The translations under genes were made by a program, and so were the position numbers. Below, in pieces: positions 43,828 through 53,497 of a DNA stretch of 64,000 nucleotides. The DNA lies in NCBI GenBank assembly GCA_902521465.1, contig CABYRL010000001.1, forward strand, positions 248,001 to 312,000, read 5' to 3'. The notes beneath the pieces are model-generated. The model saw nothing but the letters and a program-made list of their open reading frames with translations. It ran no database searches and was not told the DNA's origin. Source of the DNA: an uncultured Alphaproteobacteria bacterium. GTDB taxonomy: Bacteria > Pseudomonadota > Alphaproteobacteria > HIMB59. Each line of letters starts with the position of its first letter. The first letter of the stretch is position 1.

Positions 43828-46800
43828 ATGAAACAAATTAAGAAAATATTAATTGCTAACAGAAGTGAAATTGCAATTAGAATATCTCGTGCAGCAACTG
43901 AATTGGGCTTTAGGACTGTATCCATTTACTCGTACGAGGATCGTTTTGCATTGCACCGCTTCAAAACAGACGAAAGCTATCTTGTTGGATCAGGATTAGG
44001 TCCTATTCAGGCTTACCTAGATTACAAAGGTATCGTACAAATTGCTGTTAATTCAGGTTGTGATGCCATCCATCCAGGATATGGCTTCTTATCTGAAAAC
44101 CCAGAATTTGCTGATGAATGTGCAAAACATAATATTATTTTCGTTGGACCCTCTCCAAAGATTATGCGATCACTTGGAAATAAAGTAGAAGCTAAAAAAA
44201 CTGCAGGCAAAGCTAAAGTACCAACCATACCTTCCACAGGACCCTTACCAAAAGATTTAAAAAAATGTAAAGATCTTGCAAAAAAAATTGGTTATCCAAT
44301 TATGCTCAAAGCATCCTGGGGTGGTGGCGGTCGTGGAATGCGAGTGATCAGAAAAGAAACAGAATTAGAAAATCAAATCAACACCGCTAGGAGAGAAGCT
44401 AAAAGTGCTTTTGGAAAAGATGACGTATTTTTTGAAAAGTTAATCGAAAAAGCTTTTCATGTTGAAGTTCAGATAATTGGCGATACGCATGGAAATATAG
44501 TTCACCTTTTTGAAAGAGATTGTTCTCTTCAAAGAAGACATCAAAAGGTAGTAGAAAGAGCTCCTGCTGCCTACCTATCTGACAAAGAGAGAAATGAGAT
44601 TTGTAACGCAGGTGTTAGAATAGGAAAACAAGTTAATTATTCATGTGCGGGAACTGTAGAGTTCTTAATGGATGCTAAATCTAGAGATTTCTTCTTCATT
44701 GAAGTTAATCCAAGAGTTCAAGTTGAACACACTGTAACAGAAGAAATTACTGGTATTGATATTGTAAAAGCTCAGTTCCTCTTAGCAGCTGGTGCTAAAA
44801 TTGGAGATGATATATGTGGTGTGCCAACTCAAAAAGACATTCATATGAAAGGTCATGCTATCCAATCAAGGGTTACAACAGAAGATGCCGCTAATGATTT
44901 TGCTCCAGATTACGGTAAAATTAATGTTTATAGATCTGCAAGTGGCTTGGGAATAAGACTAGATGCTGGAACTGCATCTACTGGTACGGTTATTACTCCT
45001 TATTATGACTCTCTTTTAGTTAAAGTAACTGCAAAAGGCCAAACCCCTATTGAAGCAAAGAGACGAATGAATAGAGCATTGAGTGAATTTCGCGTCAGAG
45101 GTGTAAAAACAAATATACCTTTTTTATTAAAGTTAATTAACCACAAAGGTTTCGATGTTTTCAAATACCATACAAAATTTATAGATAGTGAAAAAAGTTT
45201 ATTTCAATTCTCTGGTCGAAAAGATAGGGCAACCAAAACATTAAACTTCTTAGCTGAAGTTATTGTCAACGGTAACCCAGAAGTCGCTAATAGACCAAAA
45301 TTAAGAGAGACAACACCAGCAAAACTCTCAGACTATGGAATATCTAGATCAAAAAAAGCTCAAGAGACTGTCAATAAAACATATAAACAAATTTTAGATA
45401 CTAATGGCCCATCTGCTGTTGCTGAGACTGTGTTAAAAGAAAAACAATTATTGATTACAGATACTACCTTTAGAGACGCTCATCAATCTTTGATTGCAAC
45501 TCGAATGAGAACACAAGATATGTTAGGCATAACTGACCTATACGAAGAAAGACTCAAAAATTTATTCTCAGTTGAGTGTTGGGGTGGGGCAACTTTTGAT
45601 GTTGCATTAAGATTTTTAAAAGAGGACCCATGGGAGCGTCTAGAAAAGTTACGTGAGCAAATGCCCTCAGCTTTATTACAAATGTTATTCAGAGGGTCGA
45701 ATGCTCTTGGATATACAAACTATCCTGATAATGTCTTAAGAAGGTTTATACAACTTTCCGCTCAGTCTGGGATTGACGTTTTTAGAATTTTTGATGCACT
45801 AAACTGGATTGAAAATATGAAAGTCTCTATTGACGAAGTATTAAAATCTGGAAAAATCTGTGAAGCTTCAATTTGTTACTCTGGCGATTTATCGTCTCCA
45901 GCAGAGAAAAAATATACACTCGATTATTACTTAAAAATGGCGCAAAAGCTTGAGAAAATGGGAGTTCACTTTCTTGCAATCAAAGATATGGCAGGTTTGT
46001 GTAAACCCAAGGCAGCAAAAATTTTATTCAAAGAATTAAAAAAAAGCATAAAAATTCCAATCCATTTCCATACTCACGATACAAGTGGAAATGGTGTTGC
46101 AACATTGCTTAACGCCTCGGAAGCAGGGGTAGATATTGTTGATGTAGCAATTGACTCTTGGTCTGGCTTCACATCGCAACCTAGTTTTGGTGCAGTTTTA
46201 GAGTCTCTTGATGGCAATAAAAGAGATCCAAAAATTTCTTCTGCTGTTGTCAGGACTGCAGCAAATTATTGGGAAGGTGTTAGAAAACAATATCAACCTT
46301 TTGAAAGCAAAACTCGCACTAGTATGTCAGAGGTATATTTACATCAGATGCCAGGTGGCCAGTATACTAATTTAAGAGAGCAAGCAAGGTCAATGGGCAT
46401 TACAGACGAGAGATGGCCAGAACTTGCGTCAATGTATGCCGAAGTGAACAAAATATTTGGAGATGTAATTAAAGTTACACCTATATCTAAGGTTGTTGGT
46501 GATATGGCAATTTATATGTTGGCAAATAATATTCAAATTCAAGATGTTTTAGACCCTAAAAAGGATGTTGGCTTTCCTGCATCAGTCATCGAATTCTTCA
46601 GTGGCCGATTAGGTCAACCATATAAAGGTTTCCCAAAAGCACTCCAAAAGAAAATTTTAAAAGGAAAAAAACCAATAAATTATAGATTTGGATCAAAGCT
46701 ACCCTCATTAAAAATTAAAAATAGAACGAAGGATTTGGAAAAGAAGTATAGTGAGACTATTTCAGAGAAAGATACAATTTCACAAATATTTTTTCCTGAG

Positions 46801-47292
46801 GTTTTTGATGAGTATATAAAACACAAAAAGAAATTTGGTAATACTAGTGTTATCCCAACATCAAACTATTTCTTTGGGATGAACACAGGGGAAGAGATAT
46901 ATGTTTCTATAGAACCTGGTAAGACACTTATAATAAGATATTTCACTTTAAGCGAGCCAAACGAAAAAGGTTACAGAACAGTATATTTTGAATTGAATGG
47001 CCAGGCCAGGTCAGTTGACATTAAAGATAATTCTATTGCAGTTGACGATTTAGCTAAAGAAATTGCCGATCCTAGCAACAAAGATCATGTTGCGGCCCCT
47101 ATACCTGGTTTACTTGTAGACGTTGCTGTTACTGAGGGAATAAAAGTGCCAAAGGGTGCTAAATTATGCACTATTGAGGCCATGAAAATGGAAACAGTTA
47201 TTTACGCAGACCAACCCGGAATAGTTGAGAGACTTTGCGTAAAAGCTGGTGAAAATATTGAGGCTCAGCAACTTTTATTAATTATAAAATAA
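43828..47292 (+). CDS. pyc: Pyruvate carboxylase
   Basis: Biotin enzyme making oxaloacetate from pyruvate to refill the TCA cycle. Domains in order: biotin carboxylase (about 1-450, with GGGGRGMRVI and EVNPRVQVEHTVTE), carboxyltransferase (about 540-840, starting DTTFRDAHQSLIATRMRT, with FHTHDTSGNG), and a biotin carrier at the end with EAMKMET, biotinyl Lys 1120. 1154 residues is the normal full-length single-chain form. It is a stand-alone gene between nth and ispH. Confidence 0.97.
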   Translation: MKQIKKILIANRSEIAIRISRAATELGFRTVSIYSYEDRFALHRFKTDESYLVGSGLGPIQAYLDYKGIVQIAVNSGCDAIHPGYGFLSENPEFADECAKHNIIFVGPSPKIMRSLGNKVEAKKTAGKAKVPTIPSTGPLPKDLKKCKDLAKKIGYPIMLKASWGGGGRGMRVIRKETELENQINTARREAKSAFGKDDVFFEKLIEKAFHVEVQIIGDTHGNIVHLFERDCSLQRRHQKVVERAPAAYLSDKERNEICNAGVRIGKQVNYSCAGTVEFLMDAKSRDFFFIEVNPRVQVEHTVTEEITGIDIVKAQFLLAAGAKIGDDICGVPTQKDIHMKGHAIQSRVTTEDAANDFAPDYGKINVYRSASGLGIRLDAGTASTGTVITPYYDSLLVKVTAKGQTPIEAKRRMNRALSEFRVRGVKTNIPFLLKLINHKGFDVFKYHTKFIDSEKSLFQFSGRKDRATKTLNFLAEVIVNGNPEVANRPKLRETTPAKLSDYGISRSKKAQETVNKTYKQILDTNGPSAVAETVLKEKQLLITDTTFRDAHQSLIATRMRTQDMLGITDLYEERLKNLFSVECWGGATFDVALRFLKEDPWERLEKLREQMPSALLQMLFRGSNALGYTNYPDNVLRRFIQLSAQSGIDVFRIFDALNWIENMKVSIDEVLKSGKICEASICYSGDLSSPAEKKYTLDYYLKMAQKLEKMGVHFLAIKDMAGLCKPKAAKILFKELKKSIKIPIHFHTHDTSGNGVATLLNASEAGVDIVDVAIDSWSGFTSQPSFGAVLESLDGNKRDPKISSAVVRTAANYWEGVRKQYQPFESKTRTSMSEVYLHQMPGGQYTNLREQARSMGITDERWPELASMYAEVNKIFGDVIKVTPISKVVGDMAIYMLANNIQIQDVLDPKKDVGFPASVIEFFSGRLGQPYKGFPKALQKKILKGKKPINYRFGSKLPSLKIKNRTKDLEKKYSETISEKDTISQIFFPEVFDEYIKHKKKFGNTSVIPTSNYFFGMNTGEEIYVSIEPGKTLIIRYFTLSEPNEKGYRTVYFELNGQARSVDIKDNSIAVDDLAKEIADPSNKDHVAAPIPGLLVDVAVTEGIKVPKGAKLCTIEAMKMETVIYADQPGIVERLCVKAGENIEAQQLLLIIK

Positions 47293-47324
47293 TTTTTCTC
47301 TTAATAATATGATAACAATTTACC

Positions 47325-48263
47325 GTGGTTAAAAAGATTATAACTGCCAAACACAGAGGTTTTTGTGCTGGAGTTGAGAGAGCCGTTGAAATGGTCGAAA
47401 AAAGCCTTTTGAAATATGGAGCTCCAGTTTATGTCCGTCATGAGATTGTTCATAATAAATTTGTTGTCAACAATTTGAGAGAAAAAGGCGTTGTATTCGT
47501 AGACTCGCTAGAAGAAATTCCTAAAAATACAAAACAACCAGTAATTTTTTCTGCGCACGGTGTTGCACAAAGAGTAATTAACAAAGCCAAAGATTATAAT
47601 CTATTATTTTATGATGCCATCTGCCCATTAGTCAGTAAGATTCATAAAGAAATAATTCAATTAGAAAAAAACAAATATAAGATAATTATGATCGGCCATG
47701 AACATCACCCTGAAGTTGACGGAACTGCTGGACAGCTAAAGGATATTAGCAATTTAACTTTAGTTCAAAATATAGAAGATGTTGAGAAATTATATTTCCC
47801 ATCTAATCAAAAACTTGCCTACATTACACAAACAACCTTATCGGTTTTTGATACACAAAGTATTGTTGATGCTTTAGAAAAAAAATTTCCTTCAATTCTA
47901 GCTCCTAAAAAATCTGATATTTGCTATGCAACTTCAAATAGACAATTATCTGTACAAGAAATGTCTAAAAATGTTGATGCTTTTTATGTGATTGGTGCCC
48001 ACAATAGCTCCAATTCAATTAGGTTAGTCGAAACTGCTAAAAGATTTGGCTGTAAACATAGTGAACTAGTTGAAAATATAAACGACTTTGATTATTCAAA
48101 CTTATCAGAATTTAATACAATAGGTTTGACAGCTAGTGCATCTGCTCCTGAAGAACAATTAAATTTATTTATTGATCAGATTAAAAAAGTTTATGCAATC
48201 GAAGTTTTAAATTTTAAAGAGGATGAAAACATCACCTTTAAAATACCTAATTTTCTCAATTAA
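47325..48263 (+). CDS. ispH: HMBDP reductase IspH
   Basis: Last enzyme of the MEP pathway, giving IPP and DMAPP with a 4Fe-4S cluster. The three cluster Cys are at 14 (RGFCAGV), 100 (DAICPLV) and 200 (DICYATSNRQ). Catalytic HHPEVDGTAGQ is at 127-137. GTG start. 312 residues is normal. It lies convergent to the retinal genes, whose carotenoid precursors depend on its product; this is consistent with, but does not prove, a functional grouping. Confidence 0.97.
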   Translation: MVKKIITAKHRGFCAGVERAVEMVEKSLLKYGAPVYVRHEIVHNKFVVNNLREKGVVFVDSLEEIPKNTKQPVIFSAHGVAQRVINKAKDYNLLFYDAICPLVSKIHKEIIQLEKNKYKIIMIGHEHHPEVDGTAGQLKDISNLTLVQNIEDVEKLYFPSNQKLAYITQTTLSVFDTQSIVDALEKKFPSILAPKKSDICYATSNRQLSVQEMSKNVDAFYVIGAHNSSNSIRLVETAKRFGCKHSELVENINDFDYSNLSEFNTIGLTASASAPEEQLNLFIDQIKKVYAIEVLNFKEDENITFKIPNFLN

Positions 48264-49071
48264 ATTTTCTTCTATAAAAGATATCTACTAAAGTCATATG
48301 GGGAAGAGTTAATGCCGCTAACCCAATAAACAGTGTCTTTATAAAAGACTCATCAAAAGAAAAACTCTTATGAAGATAGATAATTGCTAAGCTGCCCCCG
48401 ACCCATGTTAAGACAGTAAAAGAGATGGTAGTTATAGTTATAAATTTGTTATTTGATAGATATTTTGATGTATCTTTTAATATTGCCTTAACATGTTTAA
48501 AAGTATGAATGAAACAAAAATAGATAGAAAATGCCACAAGCGGTTCTGTTAAAAATATTACCAATAAAATAATAGACATTTCTAAAATCCCCCATCTTAA
48601 TTTTGTAAATTTAATTGCCAAATATGCATATCTAATCAAAAGAAAAAAGTAACATATGTAAATAATATATAGATATTCTTGAAATTGATTAAAAGATAGA
48701 TTTGATAAAAAAGTAAATATCTCAAATGTTTCGTTAGTGTGAAAAAAAATAATCCCAAATACAATATTTAAACCATGCGTTAAAGAAACAGACCATTTAT
48801 ATTTCTTCAAGCCTAGATAGGACCAGTCACATAATCCAAAATGAATGACACTCATTAAAATGAATAAAATTAAAGCAATTACGGAAAAGTAAATCCAAAA
48901 AATAATTACTGCGGCAGAAATAATCAAATATAAGAATACAAATATAAAAAAATCTTTTCTTGTCTTATACCCTAACAGGGCAGCTACAGCTCCGTCAAAC
49001 GAACCATGCGGCACACCTATGAATGAAACCATGCAAAGAGCAAGTAAAGATATAAAGCTTAATTCATACAT
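48256..49071 (-). CDS. blh: Beta-carotene 15,15'-dioxygenase (Brp/Blh family)
   Basis: Membrane enzyme that cleaves beta-carotene into two retinals for proteorhodopsin. It starts in a hydrophobic helix followed by IGVPHGSFDGAVAALLG, the Blh family signature with the first metal-binding His. Further His residues lie in MSVIHFGLCDW, FIHTFKHVKA and TLPHMTLVDIF. About eight membrane helices are visible. 271 residues is normal. It is the last gene of the crtI-crtB-crtY-blh run and starts at the crtY stop. Confidence 0.93.
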   Translation of the reverse strand: MYELSFISLLALCMVSFIGVPHGSFDGAVAALLGYKTRKDFFIFVFLYLIISAAVIIFWIYFSVIALILFILMSVIHFGLCDWSYLGLKKYKWSVSLTHGLNIVFGIIFFHTNETFEIFTFLSNLSFNQFQEYLYIIYICYFFLLIRYAYLAIKFTKLRWGILEMSIILLVIFLTEPLVAFSIYFCFIHTFKHVKAILKDTSKYLSNNKFITITTISFTVLTWVGGSLAIIYLHKSFSFDESFIKTLFIGLAALTLPHMTLVDIFYRRKFN

Positions 49072-50157
49072 TTAATCACGAATGGTGCTTAAGGCACTTT
49101 TTATAAATTTAATTTTTGGCATTGACATAATGACCTTTAATTTTGTAGGAAAATCAGCTACACCCATCATAAATGATGCAAATTCATTGCCATTTAAAGA
49201 GTAAGCCATATTAATAAAAACCTTCTCTGTTCCACTATTATTTTGCAGATAATTCACAAATACCTTATCCATCCATTTATCAAAATATGAGTGATGAACT
49301 TTATTAATATTTTCAAAATTTAACATAATGTTTTTTAGAAAAAAGGAAAAAGCATACCCTGTTGATATTTTGGTGGCACCACCTCTTGAACCGATATTAA
49401 TATAATTTTCAGTTGATTTGTTTTCAATATCGTACATTGGTAACGCCCCTTTTTCCTCATCAACTATTTTATATTCAGATAAATTTAATTTTGTCTCAAT
49501 GTATTCTAATATCTGTTTTTGATACCAATCATCCTCTTGAATTTCTGAAGAAAAAACTGTTGACTCAACTAGCATTCTATTTTCATCTATTGGTAAACAA
49601 TACATAAAATGTAATCCCATTTTTTGTTCAACGCGAAAATCCATTAAGGTTACACTATTACTATCTATCATTTGTTTAGTTTCTATTAGGTATCCAAAAA
49701 AATGCTGTTTTACTTTTTCATTTTCTAATTTCGGTGTACGAGAATCATAAATTTTCTTAGCAAAAATTTCTTCACCATTCTCTAGCTTGATTTCATAGTA
49801 TTTTTTTAAATTCGTAATACTTTGAACATTAAACTCTTTAATTGATAAGTTTTCTAAACCTTTTAAGCAATAATTTTTCCAATCTTGGTATCTTATAGTG
49901 CAATAAGGTAAATCTTTAGTTTCATGTTTTATATGATTATTTGTTAAGTAAAAGTTCCAGCAAAGCCATTTTTTTTGGGCAAGACTATCAAAATCTTTCA
50001 TCCAATCTGTCAGCCAAAATGCAAAAAAATTATTTCTTTTGCTATGATAATTTTTATCAATGCCAATTAAACTAATACTTGTTCCCTTATACTTTAATTT
50101 TGCAGTAGCAAGGGCACTGGCACCCATGCCCAAAAATGCTACATCATATATTTTCAT
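49072..50157 (-). CDS. crtY: Lycopene beta-cyclase
   Basis: Flavoprotein that cyclises both ends of lycopene to beta-carotene. N-terminal nucleotide-binding VAFLGMGASALATA (residues 7-20), then FFAFWLTDW and a CrtY-type MDFRVEQ region, LHFMYCLPI and the conserved EKGALPMYD. IGSRGGATKISTGYAF is the family flavin-site motif near 259-274. 361 residues is normal. It overlaps crtB by 14 bases. Confidence 0.93.
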   Translation of the reverse strand: MKIYDVAFLGMGASALATAKLKYKGTSISLIGIDKNYHSKRNNFFAFWLTDWMKDFDSLAQKKWLCWNFYLTNNHIKHETKDLPYCTIRYQDWKNYCLKGLENLSIKEFNVQSITNLKKYYEIKLENGEEIFAKKIYDSRTPKLENEKVKQHFFGYLIETKQMIDSNSVTLMDFRVEQKMGLHFMYCLPIDENRMLVESTVFSSEIQEDDWYQKQILEYIETKLNLSEYKIVDEEKGALPMYDIENKSTENYINIGSRGGATKISTGYAFSFFLKNIMLNFENINKVHHSYFDKWMDKVFVNYLQNNSGTEKVFINMAYSLNGNEFASFMMGVADFPTKLKVIMSMPKIKFIKSALSTIRD

Positions 50158-51019
50158 TTTTAAAAGAGCCCCTAATTGGTTTGTAGGATTTAAAAATATT
50201 CTTTAAAAATAAAAATTCAGGTATAGAAATTATTGTAATCCATAACTTTTCTAATTTGTTTAAATAAATTCTTTCAAGCTTGTAGACATAACCACTACTT
50301 TTAATCTTTCCCCCAATCCCTTTGTAGATTTTTGCTGCAAAAAATATTGCTAGTCTGGTTCTAAGAGGAATAAATTTCATACCAGAAAAACCGTTCGCAT
50401 AGAATTTATCAGAGAGTTCTATTAAATTTTTAATAGATAATTCAATCAATTTTTTTTTTTGATCATCTAACTTATTATCTACCAGGTCACTTATTGAGAC
50501 TTGTCTTAACCATTCTTTTGGTAGATATAACCTATTCATTTTTGCGTCCTCGTAAACATCTCTTGCAATATTTGTTAGTTGCATTGCAATTCCTAAATCA
50601 ATAGCATGCTTTCTTGCTTCGGCATCTTTGGTATTAATTATTGGTAACATCATCAAACCCACCGTTCCAGCAACCTTGTATGAGTAATCTATTAATTCTT
50701 TCTCATCTGTAACTCTGACGTTCTGCTGATCGCTGATCAAACCATCTATTAGATCTTTTAAAATACCAAGGTTAATATTATTTTGTTTAAAAAAGATATT
50801 TATCTCAGAGCTCTCATTTTCTTTTATTTGATTAAATATATTTTTTATTTGAGAAGAGGTATCTAACTTCGAATTATCTGCCACATCATCTAGATATCGA
50901 CATATGCTATAGAGCCTTGAAGCTGCAATTCTATTTTTTTTGGGTAAAAAAAAACTTGCCCAATAAAAACTTTTACCTTCCGATTTAATGCTGTAGGTAT
51001 TTGTTTTAAATGATGTCAC
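50144..51019 (-). CDS. crtB: Phytoene synthase
   Basis: Joins two GGPP molecules to phytoene. The first Asp-rich motif YLDDVADNS (Asp 44-48) and the second NIARDVYEDA are both present, with RLYLPKEWL following. SFYWASFFLPKKNRIAA is the family N-terminal motif. 291 residues is normal. One base after crtI and overlapping crtY by 14. Confidence 0.95.
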   Translation of the reverse strand: MTSFKTNTYSIKSEGKSFYWASFFLPKKNRIAASRLYSICRYLDDVADNSKLDTSSQIKNIFNQIKENESSEINIFFKQNNINLGILKDLIDGLISDQQNVRVTDEKELIDYSYKVAGTVGLMMLPIINTKDAEARKHAIDLGIAMQLTNIARDVYEDAKMNRLYLPKEWLRQVSISDLVDNKLDDQKKKLIELSIKNLIELSDKFYANGFSGMKFIPLRTRLAIFFAAKIYKGIGGKIKSSGYVYKLERIYLNKLEKLWITIISIPEFLFLKNIFKSYKPIRGSFKNENI

Positions 51020-51020
51020 C

Positions 51021-52508
51021 TTAATGACTAACTTTGAAATCCTTCATTATAAGCTTTTCTATAACTTTAGCAGAGCACAATACGCCAGGTATTCCGGCAC
51101 CTGGATGTGATCCCGCAGCTGAAAAATATAAATTTGGTATTTTTTTATCTTTGTTGTGATAGCGAAACCATGCCGATTGAGAAAAAATTGGTGCCACGGA
51201 AAATCCAGCTCCGTATTTTGATCTATAATCATTTTTAAAATCCTCAGGAGTCATCCAGAACTCTGCCTCAATGTTTTCTTTTAGTCCTGGCATAATAGTT
51301 TTATCCAGTGCTTCAACTATTCTATCCTTAAGTTTCGGTCCCTCTGAATTCCATTGAACATTTCCTTGAAGATTAGGAACAGGGCATAACACATAAAAAC
51401 TATCACATCCTTCTGGAGCAAAAGTATCATCTGTTGCTGTTGGACGATGAAGATATAGTGAAAAATCCTCAGTCAAAATCTTTTTCTCAAAAATATCGTT
51501 AAGGAGCTCTTTATATCTTTCAGACATCCATATAGTGTGGTGAGCGACATCAGAGAATTTTTTCTTCGATCCAAAAAAAAGAACATAAAGGCCCATAGAG
51601 TAATGTGTAAATTTCTTAGGTTTGAGAAGACTGTCTCTGGAGTATTCTGATGGTAACATTTCACTGTAAACCGTAGGAGGATCTGCATTACAAATCACGA
51701 GATCCGCAGGTATTTTTTTTCCGTTATTAAGTACCACGTTTTCTGCTTTACCATTTATAATGGAAATTTGCTCTACATCGGTTTCTTTATTAACAGTAAT
51801 ACCCTGTCTTAGCATTAAATTTTCTAACTCTCTCACAATTTTACCTGTGCCTCCCATACAAAAGTACACCCCCCACTTTCTTTCAAGATAGTGTATTAAT
51901 GCATATATAGATGTTGTAGTGAACGGATTGCCCCCAACTAATAAAGGATGTATCGAAAATGCCTTCCGCAGATACTTATTTTTTAATTTGCTATTTACCA
52001 ATTGACTGACTGTTAAATAACTTTTGAGTTTTATTAAAGACGGTATTTGCTTTGCCATTTCCCAAAAAGAAATAAAAGGCTTATCCGATAACTTTTCGAA
52101 ACCTATCTCAAAAATATCTTTTGAAGTTTTTAATAATTTGTCATACCCATCAACATCATTTTCATCAAATTTTCTTATTTCATTATTTGTATCTTCGATA
52201 GATGGTCGATAATCAAAAGTTTTTCCATTGTGAAAGTAAAATCTGTACCAAGGATCTAAGGATTTAAAATTTAAGTAATCTTTTAAGTTTTCACCAAATA
52301 ATTCAAAAAGTTCTTCAAATAAAAAGGGCGCTGTTATAACAGTTGGTCCAGCATCGTGTCTATAACCATCTTTTTCGAAAACCCTTGCTCTTCCGCCAAG
52401 CATGTTAAGTCTTTCAAGCAGCGTGACATCAAAGCCAAGTTTTCTACACCTTAAGGCAGCAGCTAGTCCTCCAAAACCCCCACCAATAACTACAACTCTC
52501 TTACTCAA
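51021..52508 (-). CDS. crtI: Phytoene desaturase (CrtI type)
   Basis: Desaturates phytoene to lycopene, FAD-dependent. N-terminal VVVIGGGFGGLAAALRCRK is the dinucleotide fold, followed by LLERLNMLGGRARVFE and GYRHDAGPTVIT. The C-terminal SAAGSHPGAGIPGVLCSAKV is the CrtI signature. 495 residues is normal. It is downstream of proteorhodopsin on the same strand, after a strong terminator, so it either has its own promoter or relies on read-through. Confidence 0.96.
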   Translation of the reverse strand: MSKRVVVIGGGFGGLAAALRCRKLGFDVTLLERLNMLGGRARVFEKDGYRHDAGPTVITAPFLFEELFELFGENLKDYLNFKSLDPWYRFYFHNGKTFDYRPSIEDTNNEIRKFDENDVDGYDKLLKTSKDIFEIGFEKLSDKPFISFWEMAKQIPSLIKLKSYLTVSQLVNSKLKNKYLRKAFSIHPLLVGGNPFTTTSIYALIHYLERKWGVYFCMGGTGKIVRELENLMLRQGITVNKETDVEQISIINGKAENVVLNNGKKIPADLVICNADPPTVYSEMLPSEYSRDSLLKPKKFTHYSMGLYVLFFGSKKKFSDVAHHTIWMSERYKELLNDIFEKKILTEDFSLYLHRPTATDDTFAPEGCDSFYVLCPVPNLQGNVQWNSEGPKLKDRIVEALDKTIMPGLKENIEAEFWMTPEDFKNDYRSKYGAGFSVAPIFSQSAWFRYHNKDKKIPNLYFSAAGSHPGAGIPGVLCSAKVIEKLIMKDFKVSH

Positions 52509-52535
52509 GATAATTAAAGTATATGAAATTTAGAC

Positions 52536-52570
52536 AAAAAAAAACCAGGCAAGTTATCCTTGCCTGGTTT
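52536..52570 (-). terminator. Strong intrinsic terminator after proteorhodopsin
   Basis: Read on the minus strand, a 12-bp perfect stem AAACCAGGCAAG / CTTGCCTGGTTT with a 5-base loop is followed by nine T. It separates proteorhodopsin from crtI. The stem resembles that of the porin terminator. Confidence 0.95.
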
Positions 52571-52581
52571 AAATAGGTTAT

Positions 52582-52599
52582 AAAGCTTAATTAAGCTTT
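52582..52599. repeat. 18-bp palindrome across the proteorhodopsin stop codon
   Basis: AAAGCTTAATTAAGCTTT is perfectly symmetric and contains the TAA stop. In the mRNA it would form a hairpin just before the terminator hairpin, possibly protecting the 3' end or affecting termination of translation. Role inferred from place only. Confidence 0.4.
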
Positions 52600-53358
52600 T
52601 TTGCCTGAAGATGCTACAGCAGCAGCCCAAATAACTGCGACAAAAGCAATCTTATTCACAACGTCAGCAACGTTATAGATAACATTTAGAGTTACAGCAT
52701 CAGCTCCTCCAGTTAAGTAACCGAAGAAATATCCTAATGGATAAATTGCCCAACCAACTGTAACGATCCATCTCATTGTGTTGAAAGCTGTTTGAACAGC
52801 TGCAGGACATTTGTCAGCAGCAGCTTTACCAGCTTCACCAGCAAAAATTTCATATAAAATGTATGCCCAACCAGCTAGACCTACAATGAATCCTGCCCAT
52901 GCGTTGATGAAGCCAGCTTCACCAGCATAACCAGCAACAAGCATCACTAAAGTACCGATTAACAGTCTCCAGAAAATACCAGCTGACACTGCAGCAACTG
53001 CAGCAAGGATAATGTAGAATTCAATCATCTGTAATGGAACAGTGATTAACCAGTCAACATATCTATAAACAGTAGGTGTATCACCTGTTGTTACCCATAC
53101 TTCTCTCATATAGAAGTAGTGTACTGCGGCAACTAGACAAACAAGACCACCAAGTGCAAGAGATGTCTTCCACTTACCTGATACGTTGTTAGTTTCTAGG
53201 AAAAAGAATGCAGTAGCGGCAACCATACACATTGAGATAACCCAAAAAGATATCCCAACAAAGTCGTCTGGCGCTAAGCCAACGCTTGCAGAAGCTATTC
53301 CTGGCAGTGCTACTAGAGCAGCTGTTGGGATAGCCATAGATTTTAAAAACTTAATCAT
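52591..53358 (-). CDS. Proteorhodopsin, blue-absorbing proton pump
   Basis: Seven-helix retinal protein pumping protons outward in light. A signal-like N terminus (1-24) precedes the first helix. In helix C, RYVDWLITVPLQMIEFY gives Asp 102 (acceptor), Thr 106 and Glu 113 (donor), the DTE proton-pump motif; Gln 110 at the tuning position marks blue absorption. His 80 is the partner of the acceptor. The retinal Lys is 236 in NVADVVNKIAFV. 255 residues is normal. Third positions are richer in G/C than neighbours, and AAGGAG precedes the ATG, both suggesting high expression. Confidence 0.98.
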   Translation of the reverse strand: MIKFLKSMAIPTAALVALPGIASASVGLAPDDFVGISFWVISMCMVAATAFFFLETNNVSGKWKTSLALGGLVCLVAAVHYFYMREVWVTTGDTPTVYRYVDWLITVPLQMIEFYIILAAVAAVSAGIFWRLLIGTLVMLVAGYAGEAGFINAWAGFIVGLAGWAYILYEIFAGEAGKAAADKCPAAVQTAFNTMRWIVTVGWAIYPLGYFFGYLTGGADAVTLNVIYNVADVVNKIAFVAVIWAAAVASSGKKA

Positions 53359-53396
53359 TGAGTACTCCTTTTCTTAAGTTCTAAAACTTATAACAG

Positions 53397-53436
53397 AATC
53401 CTAAATGTAAGGATTTGTTAATTTCAGGGGATTATA
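53397..53436 (-). promoter_or_regulatory. Putative proteorhodopsin promoter and leader hairpin
   Basis: On the minus strand TATAAT lies at 53436-53431, about 73 bases before the start codon. No clear -35 box was seen. The leader then holds AATCCT / AGGATT (arms 53397-53402 and 53410-53415) as a small hairpin, and TAAGTT / AACTTA (53375-53380, 53385-53390) as another, before a strong AAGGAG ribosome site. Confidence 0.45.
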
Positions 53437-53497
53437 GGTATAAATTGCAAAAAAAAAATACCTAATATGACTTTTATTAATATATTTTGGGAGTATA

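Noticed and set aside
52591-53358. Sodium- or chloride-pumping rhodopsin
   Set aside because: Helix C motif is Asp-Thr-Glu, the proton-pump pattern, not NDQ or NTQ.
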